NCBI GenBank assembly: GCA_029960065.1
Contig: JASCOF010000003.1
Location: forward strand, 434,001 to 498,000
Direction of reading: 5' to 3'
DNA length: 64,000 nucleotides
DNA from: Flavobacteriaceae bacterium PS02336
Lineage (GTDB): Bacteria; Bacteroidota; Bacteroidia; Flavobacteriales; Flavobacteriaceae
The translations under genes and the position numbers were made by a program. Below the pieces are notes generated by a model. The model was not told the origin of the DNA. It saw only the letters and a program-made list of their open reading frames with translations, and did no database searches. Positions 51,687 through 60,263 of the stretch are shown here, one piece after another. Position 1 is the first letter of the stretch, and every line of letters begins with the position of its first letter.

Positions 51687-52202
51687 ATGCCAGATCAAAA
51701 CCAATCTAATACTTGTGATGAAATCATTTTTTCGTCTTTCTTCAAAAGTCATGTAAAAGCACTTCGGAATTTTCTTTTTTACAAATTCGGAAACGCAGAA
51801 CACGCAGAAGATGTAACTCAGGAAGCATTTGTAAAGCTTTGGCAGAACTGCGCTTCTGTACCTTTAGAAAAAGCAAAATCATACCTTTACACCATCGCAA
51901 ATAACAGCAGTCTCAACCAGATTGCGCACCAGAAAGTGGTTTTGAGATATGAAAAAAACTTCACTGGTTTGGATCAGACAAATGAAAGTCCGGAATATCT
52001 TCTGGAAGAAAAACAATTTCAGGCAAAACTTTTAAAAGCCATCGAAAACTTAAACGAAAAACAGCGCACTGCTTTTTTAATGCACAGAATTGACGGCAAA
52101 AAATACAGCGAAATTGCCACAGAGCTTAACATTAGCGTAAAGGCAGTAGAAAAACGCATTCATTTAGCCCTGTTAAGCTTACGTAAAGAAATTGATCTAT
52201 AA
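51687..52202 (+). CDS. ECF RNA polymerase sigma factor (FecI-like)
   Basis: The protein has 171 residues. Region 2 reads ALRNFLFYKFGNAEHAEDVTQEAFVKLWQN (residues 27-56, cited by ends), and region 4 is YSEIATELNISVKAVEKRI (~142-160). Such sigma factors drive transport genes when a surface receptor signals through an anti-sigma. The FecR gene follows 51 bases later and a TonB receptor gene then follows directly. The trio is a standard cell-surface signalling unit. Confidence 0.9.
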   Translation: MPDQNQSNTCDEIIFSSFFKSHVKALRNFLFYKFGNAEHAEDVTQEAFVKLWQNCASVPLEKAKSYLYTIANNSSLNQIAHQKVVLRYEKNFTGLDQTNESPEYLLEEKQFQAKLLKAIENLNEKQRTAFLMHRIDGKKYSEIATELNISVKAVEKRIHLALLSLRKEIDL

Positions 52203-52203
52203 A

Positions 52204-52214
52204 AAGTAGGGTAA
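52204..52214. promoter_or_regulatory. AAGTAGGGTAA box after the ECF sigma gene
   Basis: Exact inverted copy of the 51631 box, located between sigma and FecR genes. It is a likely start point or control site for separate transcription of the fecR-receptor pair, by inference from position. Confidence 0.4.
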
Positions 52215-52252
52215 ATTTAGTTCTAATTGTTTTAATTAAATAATACGATAAA

Positions 52253-53152
52253 ATGAAAAAAGATCGCTTATTAGCAAAATGGCTCAACGACGATTTGTCT
52301 CCAGATGAATTAGCGGCATTTGAGGCAAGCCCCGATTTTGAAAAATACCAAAAGATAAAAAACTATACCGCTCGCCTAGAAGCAGGCGATTTGGATGAAA
52401 ATGCTATGCTTTCTAACATTTTAAGCCAGAAAAAAACAGCTCCAAAAGTAATTCCTTTATATAAAAAATGGATATTTAGAGCTGCCGCGATATTCGTTCT
52501 CGCCCTTGGAATTACATTTGCGATGAAAGTTTTTGTACCTCAAACAGAAACTGCCGATTTTGGTAAAAAGACCGCTTTTTCATTACCTGATAATTCTGAA
52601 GTAGTTTTAAATTCAGGTTCTGAAATACACTATAAAAAATGGAATTGGGATAACAACAGACATTTGGAACTTGAAGGAGAAGCTTATTTTAAAGTTGCAA
52701 AAGGCAGAAAATTTGAAGTGCAGACCAATCTTGGAAAAGTAACTGTTTTAGGAACGCAATTTAACGTTAAAACCAGAAAGAACAGATTTGATGTTGTCTG
52801 TTACGAAGGTCGTGTCAAAGTAAATTATAACAACATTCAAGTTTTATTAACTCACGGACAAAGTGTTCGATTTGAAAATGGAAAAGAGGCAAAAAGGACT
52901 GTAAATTCGTCACAGCCAGAATGGATGGATAACCAGATCTGTTTCTATAAAGAAAACATACGAACTATTTTAGATGAAGTTGAAAGGCAATACAATATTA
53001 AAATCGATTTAAACGCCAAAGATACTATCTCTCTGTTTACAGGAAAATTGCCTGCAAAAGATCTAAGTACAGCTTTGCAGATTATTAGTACGACTTACCA
53101 TTTAGAAGCTAGAAAAGTTTCAAACAACAAAATAATTTTTGACGAAAAATAA
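52253..53152 (+). CDS. FecR-family anti-sigma factor
   Basis: The protein has 299 residues. The N-terminal cytoplasmic part (~1-70) contacts the sigma factor; one membrane helix follows (~74-92, FRAAAIFVLALGITFAM). The periplasmic FecR domain (KTAFSLPDNSEVVLNSGSEI; EGEAYFKVAKGRKFEVQT) and a C-terminal STN-like end (NIKIDLNAKDTISLFTGKL) complete it. It keeps the sigma factor inactive until the receptor signals. It abuts the receptor gene with no gap (TAA directly before ATG). Confidence 0.9.
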   Translation: MKKDRLLAKWLNDDLSPDELAAFEASPDFEKYQKIKNYTARLEAGDLDENAMLSNILSQKKTAPKVIPLYKKWIFRAAAIFVLALGITFAMKVFVPQTETADFGKKTAFSLPDNSEVVLNSGSEIHYKKWNWDNNRHLELEGEAYFKVAKGRKFEVQTNLGKVTVLGTQFNVKTRKNRFDVVCYEGRVKVNYNNIQVLLTHGQSVRFENGKEAKRTVNSSQPEWMDNQICFYKENIRTILDEVERQYNIKIDLNAKDTISLFTGKLPAKDLSTALQIISTTYHLEARKVSNNKIIFDEK

Positions 53153-55687
53153 ATGTTCCGCCCCAAACAATTTCATTTTTTGTTTTTTCTCTTTTTTCTT
53201 GTCCTGAATCTTTTTGCTCAGGACAAAGGAAAGTCTATGCCTTTTAAAAAAATAATAATTGATATTGAACAACAGCATGGTGTGAGCTTTAATTATACTG
53301 AAGATAACATTGAAGGTCTCGAATTAAATCCTCCCAATAAATCACTTTCATTAGAACAAAAACTGGAATATCTCGGAAAAAGAACTCATTTATCTTTTGA
53401 AAATATAGGTAACAAATTCATCAACATCTATCAAAAGGATACGGTTTCAAAAATGATTTGCGGCTATGTTTTATCTTCAATAGATAAAAAACCTATTGAA
53501 AATGCTAACATCAGTTTAAATAACAAAAGTCACTTTACAACTGATTCTGAAGGTTATTTTGAGTTTAATAAAGAAAATAAAAATACTTTTGTAATTAGTC
53601 ACGTTGGTTTTGTTTCTAAAAGAATTACGGCAGGAAATACAAAGACTAAAGATTGTATTCAAATCCTATTAGAACCTGAAATTACAGAGTTGAACGAAAT
53701 TAAAACGAATGCTATTTTGGCTTCGGGTATTTCAAAAAACAACGATGGATCCCTTGAAATTAAGCCTAAAAAATTTGGTATCCTTCCCGGCCTTATTGAA
53801 CCTGATGCGCTGCAGACTATGCAGCAGATTCCGGGTGTAAACAGTTTGGATGAAAGTGTATCAAGCATTAACGTTCGCGGTGGTACGCACGATCAGAATT
53901 TATTTTTGTGGAATGGAATACGAATGTTTCAAACAGGACATTTTTTTGGTTTAATATCTGTTTTCAATCCAAATCTTGCGCACACTATTTCCATCTATAA
54001 AAACGGAAGTTCTGCTTTTTACGGTGAAAGCGTTTCAAGCGTAGTCGCCATTTCTTCTACGCCAGAAAAAGCAGAAAAAAACTCATTCAGCGCGGGAATT
54101 AACATGATTAATGCTGATGTTTATGGAAAGTATAATCTCTCTAAAAAAAGTTATATCGAAATTTCGGCGCGCAAATCGATTACAGATTTTGTAGAAACTC
54201 CTACTTACAAAGAATATTTCAATAAAGTATTTCAAAATACTACCATAACCGATTTTTCTCAGAACCAAAATCTTAATTATAAAAGCGATAAAAAATTTGG
54301 TTTTTATGATGCTACCATCAAATATTCACAAAAAATAGGAATCAAAGATCAAATCATACTTGATTTAATAACAATTAAAGATAATTTGGAAGTTACTAAA
54401 AGTGCTGCGTCATACAATATAAATAAAGCACAAAACAATATTTTACGCCAGCAGAATTATGGCGGAAATTTGTCTTGGATAAGAAATTGGAATAACTTCA
54501 ACACAACCAAAATTAATATCTACAATTCTTCCTATGAACTTCTGGCAGATCAAAACTCAATTTATGAAAACCAGATTGTTATTCAGGAAAATACAGTCAA
54601 CAACAATGGCGTTAATTTAGAAAATAATCATATCCTAAACTCTAAATTTAGTTTCAGCGACGGCTATCAATTTAATGAAATTGGTATTACTAACTTAGAG
54701 CAGGTAACGAATCCTGATTTTTATCGTAAAGTAAAAGACGTATTAAGAACTCACGCTTTAATTGTAGAAGGAAAATATAATGATACCATTTCTAGAGTAT
54801 ATTTTAAGGGCGGAATGCGGCTTAATTATATTGAAAAATTCAAAAAATATATTGCAGAGCCTAGAGTTCAATTGGGTTACGGACTTAATAAAAGTGTCAC
54901 TTTAGAACTTCTCGGCGAACTCAAAAGCCAAAACTCCCAGCAGATTATTGATCTGCAGAAAGATTATTTCGGCATCGAAAAAAGACGCTGGATTATTTCG
55001 AATAACAGCACAATTCCAATTCAAAGGAGCAGGCAGTTATCTTTAAACTTGTTTTATAAAAAAAACGACTGGCTTTTGGACATAGAAAACTTTTATAAAA
55101 AAGTAACCGGAATAACTACTTCAAGTCAAGGTTTTCAGAATCAGCTGGAATTTGTTAGAACGACAGGAGGTTATGAAATCTGGGGAACAGAAATGTTAGT
55201 TCAGAAAAAGATAAACCACTTTCTTACGTGGTTAAGCTACACTTACAATGAGAACAATTATCATTTTACTAATTATGAATATCCTCGTTTTCCAAACAAC
55301 TTTGAGCTGACACATACTTTGTCGTGGGCGGCAATTTATGAGAAAAACAATTTCAAGATTGCTTTAGGAACAAAATGGACTTCTGGAAGACCAAAAACAT
55401 CTCCAAATTTATCTCAAATTGATCTTTCTGATCCTGTACTGGTTTACAATAAACCAAACGACAGTAATCTGAATATGTTTTCACAGGTTAATCTTTCCTC
55501 AACATACAAGTGGGAAACCGCAGATGGAATTCAATACAAAATAGGAATCTCAATCCTAAATATCCTAAACAGAAGAAATGAAATCAGCGAATATTACAGA
55601 ATTAATTCTTTAACCAATTCTATCGAAGAAGTAGACACTTTTTCACTGCAGAGAACTCCAAATCTGAGTTTTAGAGTTTCATTTTAA
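53153..55687 (+). CDS. TonB-dependent receptor with STN signalling domain (FecA-like)
   Basis: The 844-residue protein has a signal peptide to LFAQ (~22), a secretin/TonB N-terminal (STN) domain (~30-95) that signals to FecR, a carboxypeptidase-like domain (~98-185, ICGYVLSSIDKKPIENANIS), a plug (INVRGGTHDQNLFLWNGIRM, cited once) and a barrel ending LSFRVSF. The ligand is unknown; Bacteroidota receptors of this layout import glycans, peptides or cofactors. Direct abutment with fecR shows tight coupling. Confidence 0.88.
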   Translation: MFRPKQFHFLFFLFFLVLNLFAQDKGKSMPFKKIIIDIEQQHGVSFNYTEDNIEGLELNPPNKSLSLEQKLEYLGKRTHLSFENIGNKFINIYQKDTVSKMICGYVLSSIDKKPIENANISLNNKSHFTTDSEGYFEFNKENKNTFVISHVGFVSKRITAGNTKTKDCIQILLEPEITELNEIKTNAILASGISKNNDGSLEIKPKKFGILPGLIEPDALQTMQQIPGVNSLDESVSSINVRGGTHDQNLFLWNGIRMFQTGHFFGLISVFNPNLAHTISIYKNGSSAFYGESVSSVVAISSTPEKAEKNSFSAGINMINADVYGKYNLSKKSYIEISARKSITDFVETPTYKEYFNKVFQNTTITDFSQNQNLNYKSDKKFGFYDATIKYSQKIGIKDQIILDLITIKDNLEVTKSAASYNINKAQNNILRQQNYGGNLSWIRNWNNFNTTKINIYNSSYELLADQNSIYENQIVIQENTVNNNGVNLENNHILNSKFSFSDGYQFNEIGITNLEQVTNPDFYRKVKDVLRTHALIVEGKYNDTISRVYFKGGMRLNYIEKFKKYIAEPRVQLGYGLNKSVTLELLGELKSQNSQQIIDLQKDYFGIEKRRWIISNNSTIPIQRSRQLSLNLFYKKNDWLLDIENFYKKVTGITTSSQGFQNQLEFVRTTGGYEIWGTEMLVQKKINHFLTWLSYTYNENNYHFTNYEYPRFPNNFELTHTLSWAAIYEKNNFKIALGTKWTSGRPKTSPNLSQIDLSDPVLVYNKPNDSNLNMFSQVNLSSTYKWETADGIQYKIGISILNILNRRNEISEYYRINSLTNSIEEVDTFSLQRTPNLSFRVSF

Positions 55688-55761
55688 TATCGTTGCTGCA
55701 AGAGTTTTTATAGCTCTCATTCTTCCTTTTTATTTTTTTTTCAAAAAATCACAATTCTTTG

Positions 55762-55770
55762 GTAGGGTAA
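55762..55770. promoter_or_regulatory. GTAGGGTAA box after the receptor gene
   Basis: Nine bases identical to the core of the 52204 box, 75 bases past the receptor stop and 57 bases ahead of the HxlR gene. If the box is an ECF target, the HxlR cluster would belong to the same regulon. Low confidence. Confidence 0.3.
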
Positions 55771-55827
55771 TCTTTACTAAGGCTGTTTCACTATAGAATC
55801 ATCATTTGATTTGCGACAGTTTTAAGT

Positions 55828-56232
55828 ATGAATACACAAGAAAATTTATCATCTAAAAAACGGCAGATCAGATTTGCATCAAAATGCAAATCTGAAATAG
55901 TGCCCATTATGGATGCTCTTTACATTATAAACGGAAAATGGAGAATTCCAATAGTCCTGACACTTATGGAAGGCAACAAACGATTTTCTGAAATTAAAAA
56001 AGAAGTGCAGAAAATCACATCCAAAGTTTTAGCCGAAGAGTTGAAAGAAATGGAACTAAATGGATTTGTTGAAAAGAAAACAGATAATCAAAGCCGCGCG
56101 AAAACCGAATATCAATTAACCGATTACAGTTCATCACTTGAACCTATTATCAAATCATTACGGGATTTTGGCATTCAGCATCGAAAAAAAATCCGTGATG
56201 AAAGCCATCAGATAAAAAAAAGCGCTGACTGA
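55828..56232 (+). CDS. HxlR-family transcriptional regulator
   Basis: The 134-residue winged helix of the HxlR/MarR-like type shows the hallmark start CKSEIVPIMDALYIINGKWR, the helix FSEIKKEVQKITSKVLAEEL and the wing TEYQLTDYSSSLEPII. HxlR proteins usually sense electrophiles or redox signals, often through a Cys near residue 20; here C22. It precedes four co-directional genes and likely controls them. Confidence 0.88.
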   Translation: MNTQENLSSKKRQIRFASKCKSEIVPIMDALYIINGKWRIPIVLTLMEGNKRFSEIKKEVQKITSKVLAEELKEMELNGFVEKKTDNQSRAKTEYQLTDYSSSLEPIIKSLRDFGIQHRKKIRDESHQIKKSAD

Positions 56233-56261
56233 TTATTATTTATCACCAATACAAACCAAAT

Positions 56262-56654
56262 ATGAAAAGAAAAAAAACAGCAATTGTAACCGCGGTATTA
56301 CTAATAATGCTTTCTGCCGGCGTCTACTTTTATTATGGAATCATCTTTAAAGAAGCCCGTAATATAGAGTCAGAAGCTCCAGATTTTAGTTTATCGGCAA
56401 AAAAACTACTTGAAGATTACAACGCAGATCCTAAAAAAGCAGATTCATTATACCTCAACAAAACTATTGAAATAACTGGTAAAGCAACCAAAGAAACCGA
56501 CTCTGTAATTATACTTGAAAATACAGTTTTCTGCCTGTTTAAAGAAAAAATAAAAAACAAAATGATCAACAATAAAATGACGATTAAAGGCAAATGCATT
56601 GGATATGATGAACTATTTATGGAAGTCAAAATAGACCAATGCACTGTTAAATAA
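56262..56654 (+). CDS. OB-fold protein, tRNA_anti-like family, membrane-anchored
   Basis: The 130-residue protein has an N-terminal anchor (IVTAVLLIMLSAGVYFYYG, 7-25) and an OB-fold-like domain (~45-130; LNKTIEITGKATKETDSVII, NNKMTIKGKCIGYDELFMEV). It fits the tRNA_anti-like/OB-fold family seen in Bacteroidota before DUF5777 genes. The name does not imply tRNA binding. It lies 29 bases after HxlR and 23 before the next gene, so it is part of one operon. Confidence 0.65.
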   Translation: MKRKKTAIVTAVLLIMLSAGVYFYYGIIFKEARNIESEAPDFSLSAKKLLEDYNADPKKADSLYLNKTIEITGKATKETDSVIILENTVFCLFKEKIKNKMINNKMTIKGKCIGYDELFMEVKIDQCTVK

Positions 56655-56677
56655 ACCAAACAAATAATAATTAATTT

Positions 56678-57520
56678 ATGAAGAAAATTCTAGTTCCGTT
56701 CTGCCTGTTTTTAGTTACACTGGCTTATTCTCAAGATGATTTATTGAAGAGTCTTGATTCTACACAAACAGAAGAAAACTATTCTACAGCTACTTTTAAA
56801 GCTTTACAGCTGGTAACCTTACAGACCACAAAAATGCCTGCTAAAAAAGAATTTTATTTTGTGGTTTCACATCGTTTTGGCACTGTAAAAGATGGTTTTG
56901 ACAGTTTTTTTGGACTTGACAATGCAACCACAAAACTTGGGGGAATTTATGGTGTTACAGATTGGTTATCAGTAAGCCTTTCGAGACATACATTAAATAA
57001 AATGTATGAAACGGGATTGAAATATCGCGTAGCAAGACAAAATGATAATTTTCCGCTGGACATTGTTGGGTACAGTGTTGCAGATATCAATACTTTTTTA
57101 GAAAAAGACCAATATCCTGGTTTAGAATTTAAACATCGTATGACGTATGTGCAGCAGGTTTTAATATCTAGAAAAATCAGTGAAAAATTCTCATTAGAGT
57201 TAGTGCCATCCTTTATACACAAAAACCTTTACAATCCTGATATCGAAAGAGACAATCAGTTTTCTTTTGGAGGCGGCGGGCGCTATAAAATCACCAAGAG
57301 ATTATCTGTCAATTTAGAATACATGCACAATTTTGACAAACCTGACTTTTATAAAAATCCGTTGTCTGTAGGTCTTGATGTGGAAACAGGCGGACACGTA
57401 TTTCAATTAATATTTACCAATTCACAATCTATGAGTGAGAGCGGATACCTTACCAATGCTTCTGGCGACTGGGGTAAAGGGGATTTCTTCTTTGGCTTTA
57501 ATCTTTACAGAGTTTTCTAA
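56678..57520 (+). CDS. DUF5777-family outer-membrane beta-barrel protein
   Basis: The protein has 280 residues. A signal peptide (MKKILVPFCLFLVTLAYSQ) is followed by a beta-barrel with the DUF5777 wording (AKKEFYFVVSHRFGTVKDG, then FGLDNATTKLGGIYGVTDWL, each at most 20 residues) and the closing FFFGFNLYRVF. It probably sits in the outer membrane. No enzyme activity is known. It is encoded with cytochrome-like and YceI genes, suggesting a shared role in periplasmic redox or lipid-like small molecules. Confidence 0.8.
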   Translation: MKKILVPFCLFLVTLAYSQDDLLKSLDSTQTEENYSTATFKALQLVTLQTTKMPAKKEFYFVVSHRFGTVKDGFDSFFGLDNATTKLGGIYGVTDWLSVSLSRHTLNKMYETGLKYRVARQNDNFPLDIVGYSVADINTFLEKDQYPGLEFKHRMTYVQQVLISRKISEKFSLELVPSFIHKNLYNPDIERDNQFSFGGGGRYKITKRLSVNLEYMHNFDKPDFYKNPLSVGLDVETGGHVFQLIFTNSQSMSESGYLTNASGDWGKGDFFFGFNLYRVF

Positions 57521-57539
57521 CAATTAAAAACAATAAATC

Positions 57540-57929
57540 ATGAAAAAAACAATCGTACTTACAATTTTACTGGCTGTACTGGCAAGCTGCAGCGATTCTG
57601 ATACAATGCAGGACATCGAAACACCACCTACTACACCAACAAATCCAACGAACCCAACAAACCCAACAACTGCGGTTACCTACAATAAAGATGTGAAATC
57701 TATTATTGACGCCAACTGCGTAAGCTGCCACTCAAGCGGAAGATCTGCAGCTTTTAGACCGCTGACTACTTTTGCTCAGGTAAAAGCTGCCGTAGAAAGT
57801 GCTGGTTTATTAGGGAGAATCCAGCTTCAAAGCGGCCAACAGGGACTTATGCCACAAGGCGGCAGAATGGCTCAGGCTAATATTGATCTAATTGTGAAAT
57901 GGAATACCGATGGTCTAAAAGAAAATTAA
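57540..57929 (+). CDS. Cytochrome c-like heme-binding lipoprotein
   Basis: The protein has 129 residues. Lipobox cysteine 17 (VLASC) is followed by a low-complexity PTNPTNPTNPTT linker (~31-45, a 9-base DNA repeat) and a small c-type domain. The heme motif is CVSCH (C60, C63, H64), with Met104 (GLMPQGG) as likely distal ligand. It probably carries electrons at the membrane surface. It ends 5 bases before the YceI gene. Confidence 0.8.
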   Translation: MKKTIVLTILLAVLASCSDSDTMQDIETPPTTPTNPTNPTNPTTAVTYNKDVKSIIDANCVSCHSSGRSAAFRPLTTFAQVKAAVESAGLLGRIQLQSGQQGLMPQGGRMAQANIDLIVKWNTDGLKEN

Positions 57930-57934
57930 TTATT

Positions 57935-58489
57935 ATGAAAAAATCATTTATTAATTTCTTTGCGCTGCTGCTTCTTATAATTGCAAATACTGAAGGGTTT
58001 GCACAAAAACTGATTACAAAAACAGGGAATATAAAATTTCAGGCTTCTATGCCTTCTTATGAAGAAGTGGCTGCAGAAAGCAAATCAGTTTCAGCTGTTC
58101 TTGACCAGACAACAGGGGATTTTGCCAGTTTGGTGCTTATAAAAGGTTTTCGGTTTAAAGTAGCGCTGATGGAAGAGCACTTTAATGAAAATTATATGGA
58201 ATCTGAAAAATTTCCAAAAGCAACTTTCAAAGGTAAAATAGAAGATTTTGATAGTTCAAAAGTTACAAGTTCTCCTAAAAATTTCACATTAAAAGGAGAT
58301 CTTACTGTTCACGGAAAAACAAAACCAGTCTCTGTGACTGTAAAAGTTTCCAAAGCTCAAAATGGTCTCAATGCTGTTGGTGCATTTGAAGTAAAACCTG
58401 AAGATTTTGATATTGAAATACCAAGTCTGGTCAGAAAGAAAATTGCGGACAAAATAAAGATTAATTACAATTTTTTATTAATTAAATAA
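57935..58489 (+). CDS. YceI-family periplasmic protein
   Basis: Start at ATG 57935 (MKKSFINFFALLLLIIANTE), because it gives a signal peptide; the ATG at 57899 is inside the upstream gene. 184 residues. The YceI lipocalin fold is visible (GNIKFQASMPSYEEVAAES, FPKATFKGKIEDF, LKGDLTVHGKTKPVSVTVKV). YceI proteins bind polyisoprenoid lipids. With the c-type cytochrome it may handle a quinone-like molecule; this is inference. Last gene of the operon, ending ~60 bases before a strong terminator. Confidence 0.88.
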   Translation: MKKSFINFFALLLLIIANTEGFAQKLITKTGNIKFQASMPSYEEVAAESKSVSAVLDQTTGDFASLVLIKGFRFKVALMEEHFNENYMESEKFPKATFKGKIEDFDSSKVTSSPKNFTLKGDLTVHGKTKPVSVTVKVSKAQNGLNAVGAFEVKPEDFDIEIPSLVRKKIADKIKINYNFLLIK

Positions 58490-58549
58490 GCTTTTTAAGA
58501 ATCGGATTTCTTCAGATTCAAAAGAGCATTAAACATGACTAATGTTCTG

Positions 58550-58585
58550 GAGACCGGTAAACATAATTGCGCCGGTCTCTTTTTT
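58550..58585 (+). terminator. Intrinsic terminator of the HxlR-YceI operon
   Basis: GAGACCGG (58550-58557) and CCGGTCTC (58572-58579) form a perfect 8-bp GC-rich stem followed by TTTTTT, 60 bases past the YceI stop. It shows that the following gene starts downstream, not at the in-frame ATG 58542. Confidence 0.8.
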
Positions 58586-58604
58586 AACCTTAAATCACAT
58601 TAAA

Positions 58605-59000
58605 ATGATCTGCAAAAATTACATTGTTACCGGAGAAGATGTAAATGATTATATGGTTATGGAAGATACAGCATATATCTCATATACCGTCCGATTGTTA
58701 TACCATTTTTTGTTTTACAACGGGTTTTCTAAAGAAAAACTAAACTATATGCATTTAGGTCTACAGGAAGGAAATCATGAATTAATCATTCATAAAAACC
58801 TGATGTTTACAGAACATTTTTTAGTTGAAATGAAACACTGTTACATAGAAGATAAAATTAATATTAAAAGCTGCTTTTTTAACTCAAAAAACGAATGTTG
58901 CGCAGAAGTAATAAAAGAAGTAAAATGGTTTGACCCAATCAGTAAAGAAGTTATTAAAACGCTAAATCAAATTCTTAGACATTTTTATCCGAAAATATAA
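58605..59000 (+). CDS. Hypothetical protein, possible hot-dog thioesterase fold
   Basis: I place the start at ATG 58605 (MICKNYIVTGEDVNDYMVME); the upstream ATG at 58542 would translate through the terminator. 131 residues. The pattern of an N-terminal Y-x-hydrophobic helix (YHFLFYNGFSKEKL) and later LMFTEHFLVEMKHCYIEDKI recalls acyl-CoA thioesterases of the hot-dog fold, but no catalytic residues can be fixed. It is monocistronic. Confidence 0.5.
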   Translation: MICKNYIVTGEDVNDYMVMEDTAYISYTVRLLYHFLFYNGFSKEKLNYMHLGLQEGNHELIIHKNLMFTEHFLVEMKHCYIEDKINIKSCFFNSKNECCAEVIKEVKWFDPISKEVIKTLNQILRHFYPKI

Positions 59001-59085
59001 ATTCAATTTAACGGGACTAAGAAAAGACGAGTAAGAATAATCTAAAAAGAATCAATCTTCGTATATAGTATTAAAGCGATTATAT

Positions 59086-59370
59086 ATGGAACCATCTTCT
59101 GTTTTTTATCTAAAAATTCTTCGGATACTAGCTGGGAAATATAGCATGGGCTGCACATTTGAAGAGCTCACAAAGCTTGTAATACCAGTGTCTAATGTTT
59201 CAAAATTTACTGACAATACTGCTGCTGATCGGGAAAATCAAGCAAAACTGCTGGATGCCTTAGTCTTGATGAACTCTGAAGGTTACATTTTTCTTAATTC
59301 AGATACTGACCAAAGTTTAATTACAATAAAAGGTCTTATTACAGTAAATAATAAGATTTTATGGAATTAG
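59086..59370 (+). CDS. Hypothetical protein (94 aa)
   Basis: Soluble, 94 residues, with FYLKILRILAGKYSMGCTFE, then LLDALVLMNSEGYIFLNS and SLITIKGLITVNNKIL. The helix-helix-strand-strand order could be a winged helix, but key DNA-contact residues are not recognisable. Function unknown. 85 bases after the preceding gene, no hairpin between. Confidence 0.45.
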   Translation: MEPSSVFYLKILRILAGKYSMGCTFEELTKLVIPVSNVSKFTDNTAADRENQAKLLDALVLMNSEGYIFLNSDTDQSLITIKGLITVNNKILWN

Positions 59371-59635
59371 CTTTTCAAGAAAGGTCATTAAAATTGATTG
59401 CTCAAATTCAAACTTTTGTTCTTGAAATATATAGCCAATTTCCATCTTCGTCCAATTGCATACAATGAATCAGAAACCTGCATGAGTATTTTAGATTATT
59501 ATTTTTTTCTAAAAGATTTTAATAATATGTAAATTAGTGACTAAAGATTTCGTAAAATTTTGCTTCAGTCATTTTGAAGTTTTTTAAAGAAATCATTTTT
59601 AGAATTCAAATTAACGTCAATAAACTATTATTATC
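59371..59635. other. Intergenic stretch before a lipoprotein gene
   Basis: AT-rich; no gene, hairpin with T-run or consensus promoter was found. Confidence 0.3.
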
Positions 59636-60154
59636 ATGAGATTTGGTATTTATATAACAGCATTTTTATTTATAATAATAACTTCCTGTGAATCTTCGAA
59701 GGCAGCTGATTTTAAGGAGTCGATCAATCAATCGGAACGCAGGGCTTTTAAAATTATTCTTGGAAAAGAAGGTCCTGGAGAAAAAAAGCTTAATTGTCTG
59801 GTAAAAGAGGATTACAAAGGAGCTTTAACAGCTGTCGATCAGCAGGGGAAAGAGTTTGACATACTTATTAACGATATCAAAAAGCTTTCTACTAAAGGCA
59901 TTCCAAATGGGGAATCCCTTAAAACTGCCTCACTTGAATACTATCAGTCACTTAAAGAACTTCATGGATTTGATAGAAAAGAAATAGAGCAGCAAGCACT
60001 CCTGCAAACACTAAATAACAATAAATTAAAGGAAGCTCAAAATAACCTTATAATTCTGGCGCGACAAAAAAAGATGCTTTATACCGCAGTATATGAAAAA
60101 GAAGCTCTCTTCCATACTGCAGCTAAAAATTTTGAGGCTGTCAATGACTTCTAA
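59636..60154 (+). CDS. Helical lipoprotein, unknown function
   Basis: The 172-residue protein has a lipobox cysteine at residue 18 (IIITSC). The mature part is helical and charged (SLKTASLEYYQSLKELHGFD; QNNLIILARQKKMLYTAVYE), similar in feel to small periplasmic helical-bundle lipoproteins. No named family. It precedes the PAS kinase gene on the same strand by 109 bases, which is suggestive of a shared pathway. Confidence 0.5.
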   Translation: MRFGIYITAFLFIIITSCESSKAADFKESINQSERRAFKIILGKEGPGEKKLNCLVKEDYKGALTAVDQQGKEFDILINDIKKLSTKGIPNGESLKTASLEYYQSLKELHGFDRKEIEQQALLQTLNNNKLKEAQNNLIILARQKKMLYTAVYEKEALFHTAAKNFEAVNDF

Positions 60155-60263
60155 CGAAGAATTTTCTTTGACTTTTAATTGAAATTATGAAATATTAATC
60201 CGCTTGGATATAACACTCCTGCATTGTTTGATTTTAATTTTGTAGATATCAAAAATATCCGCC

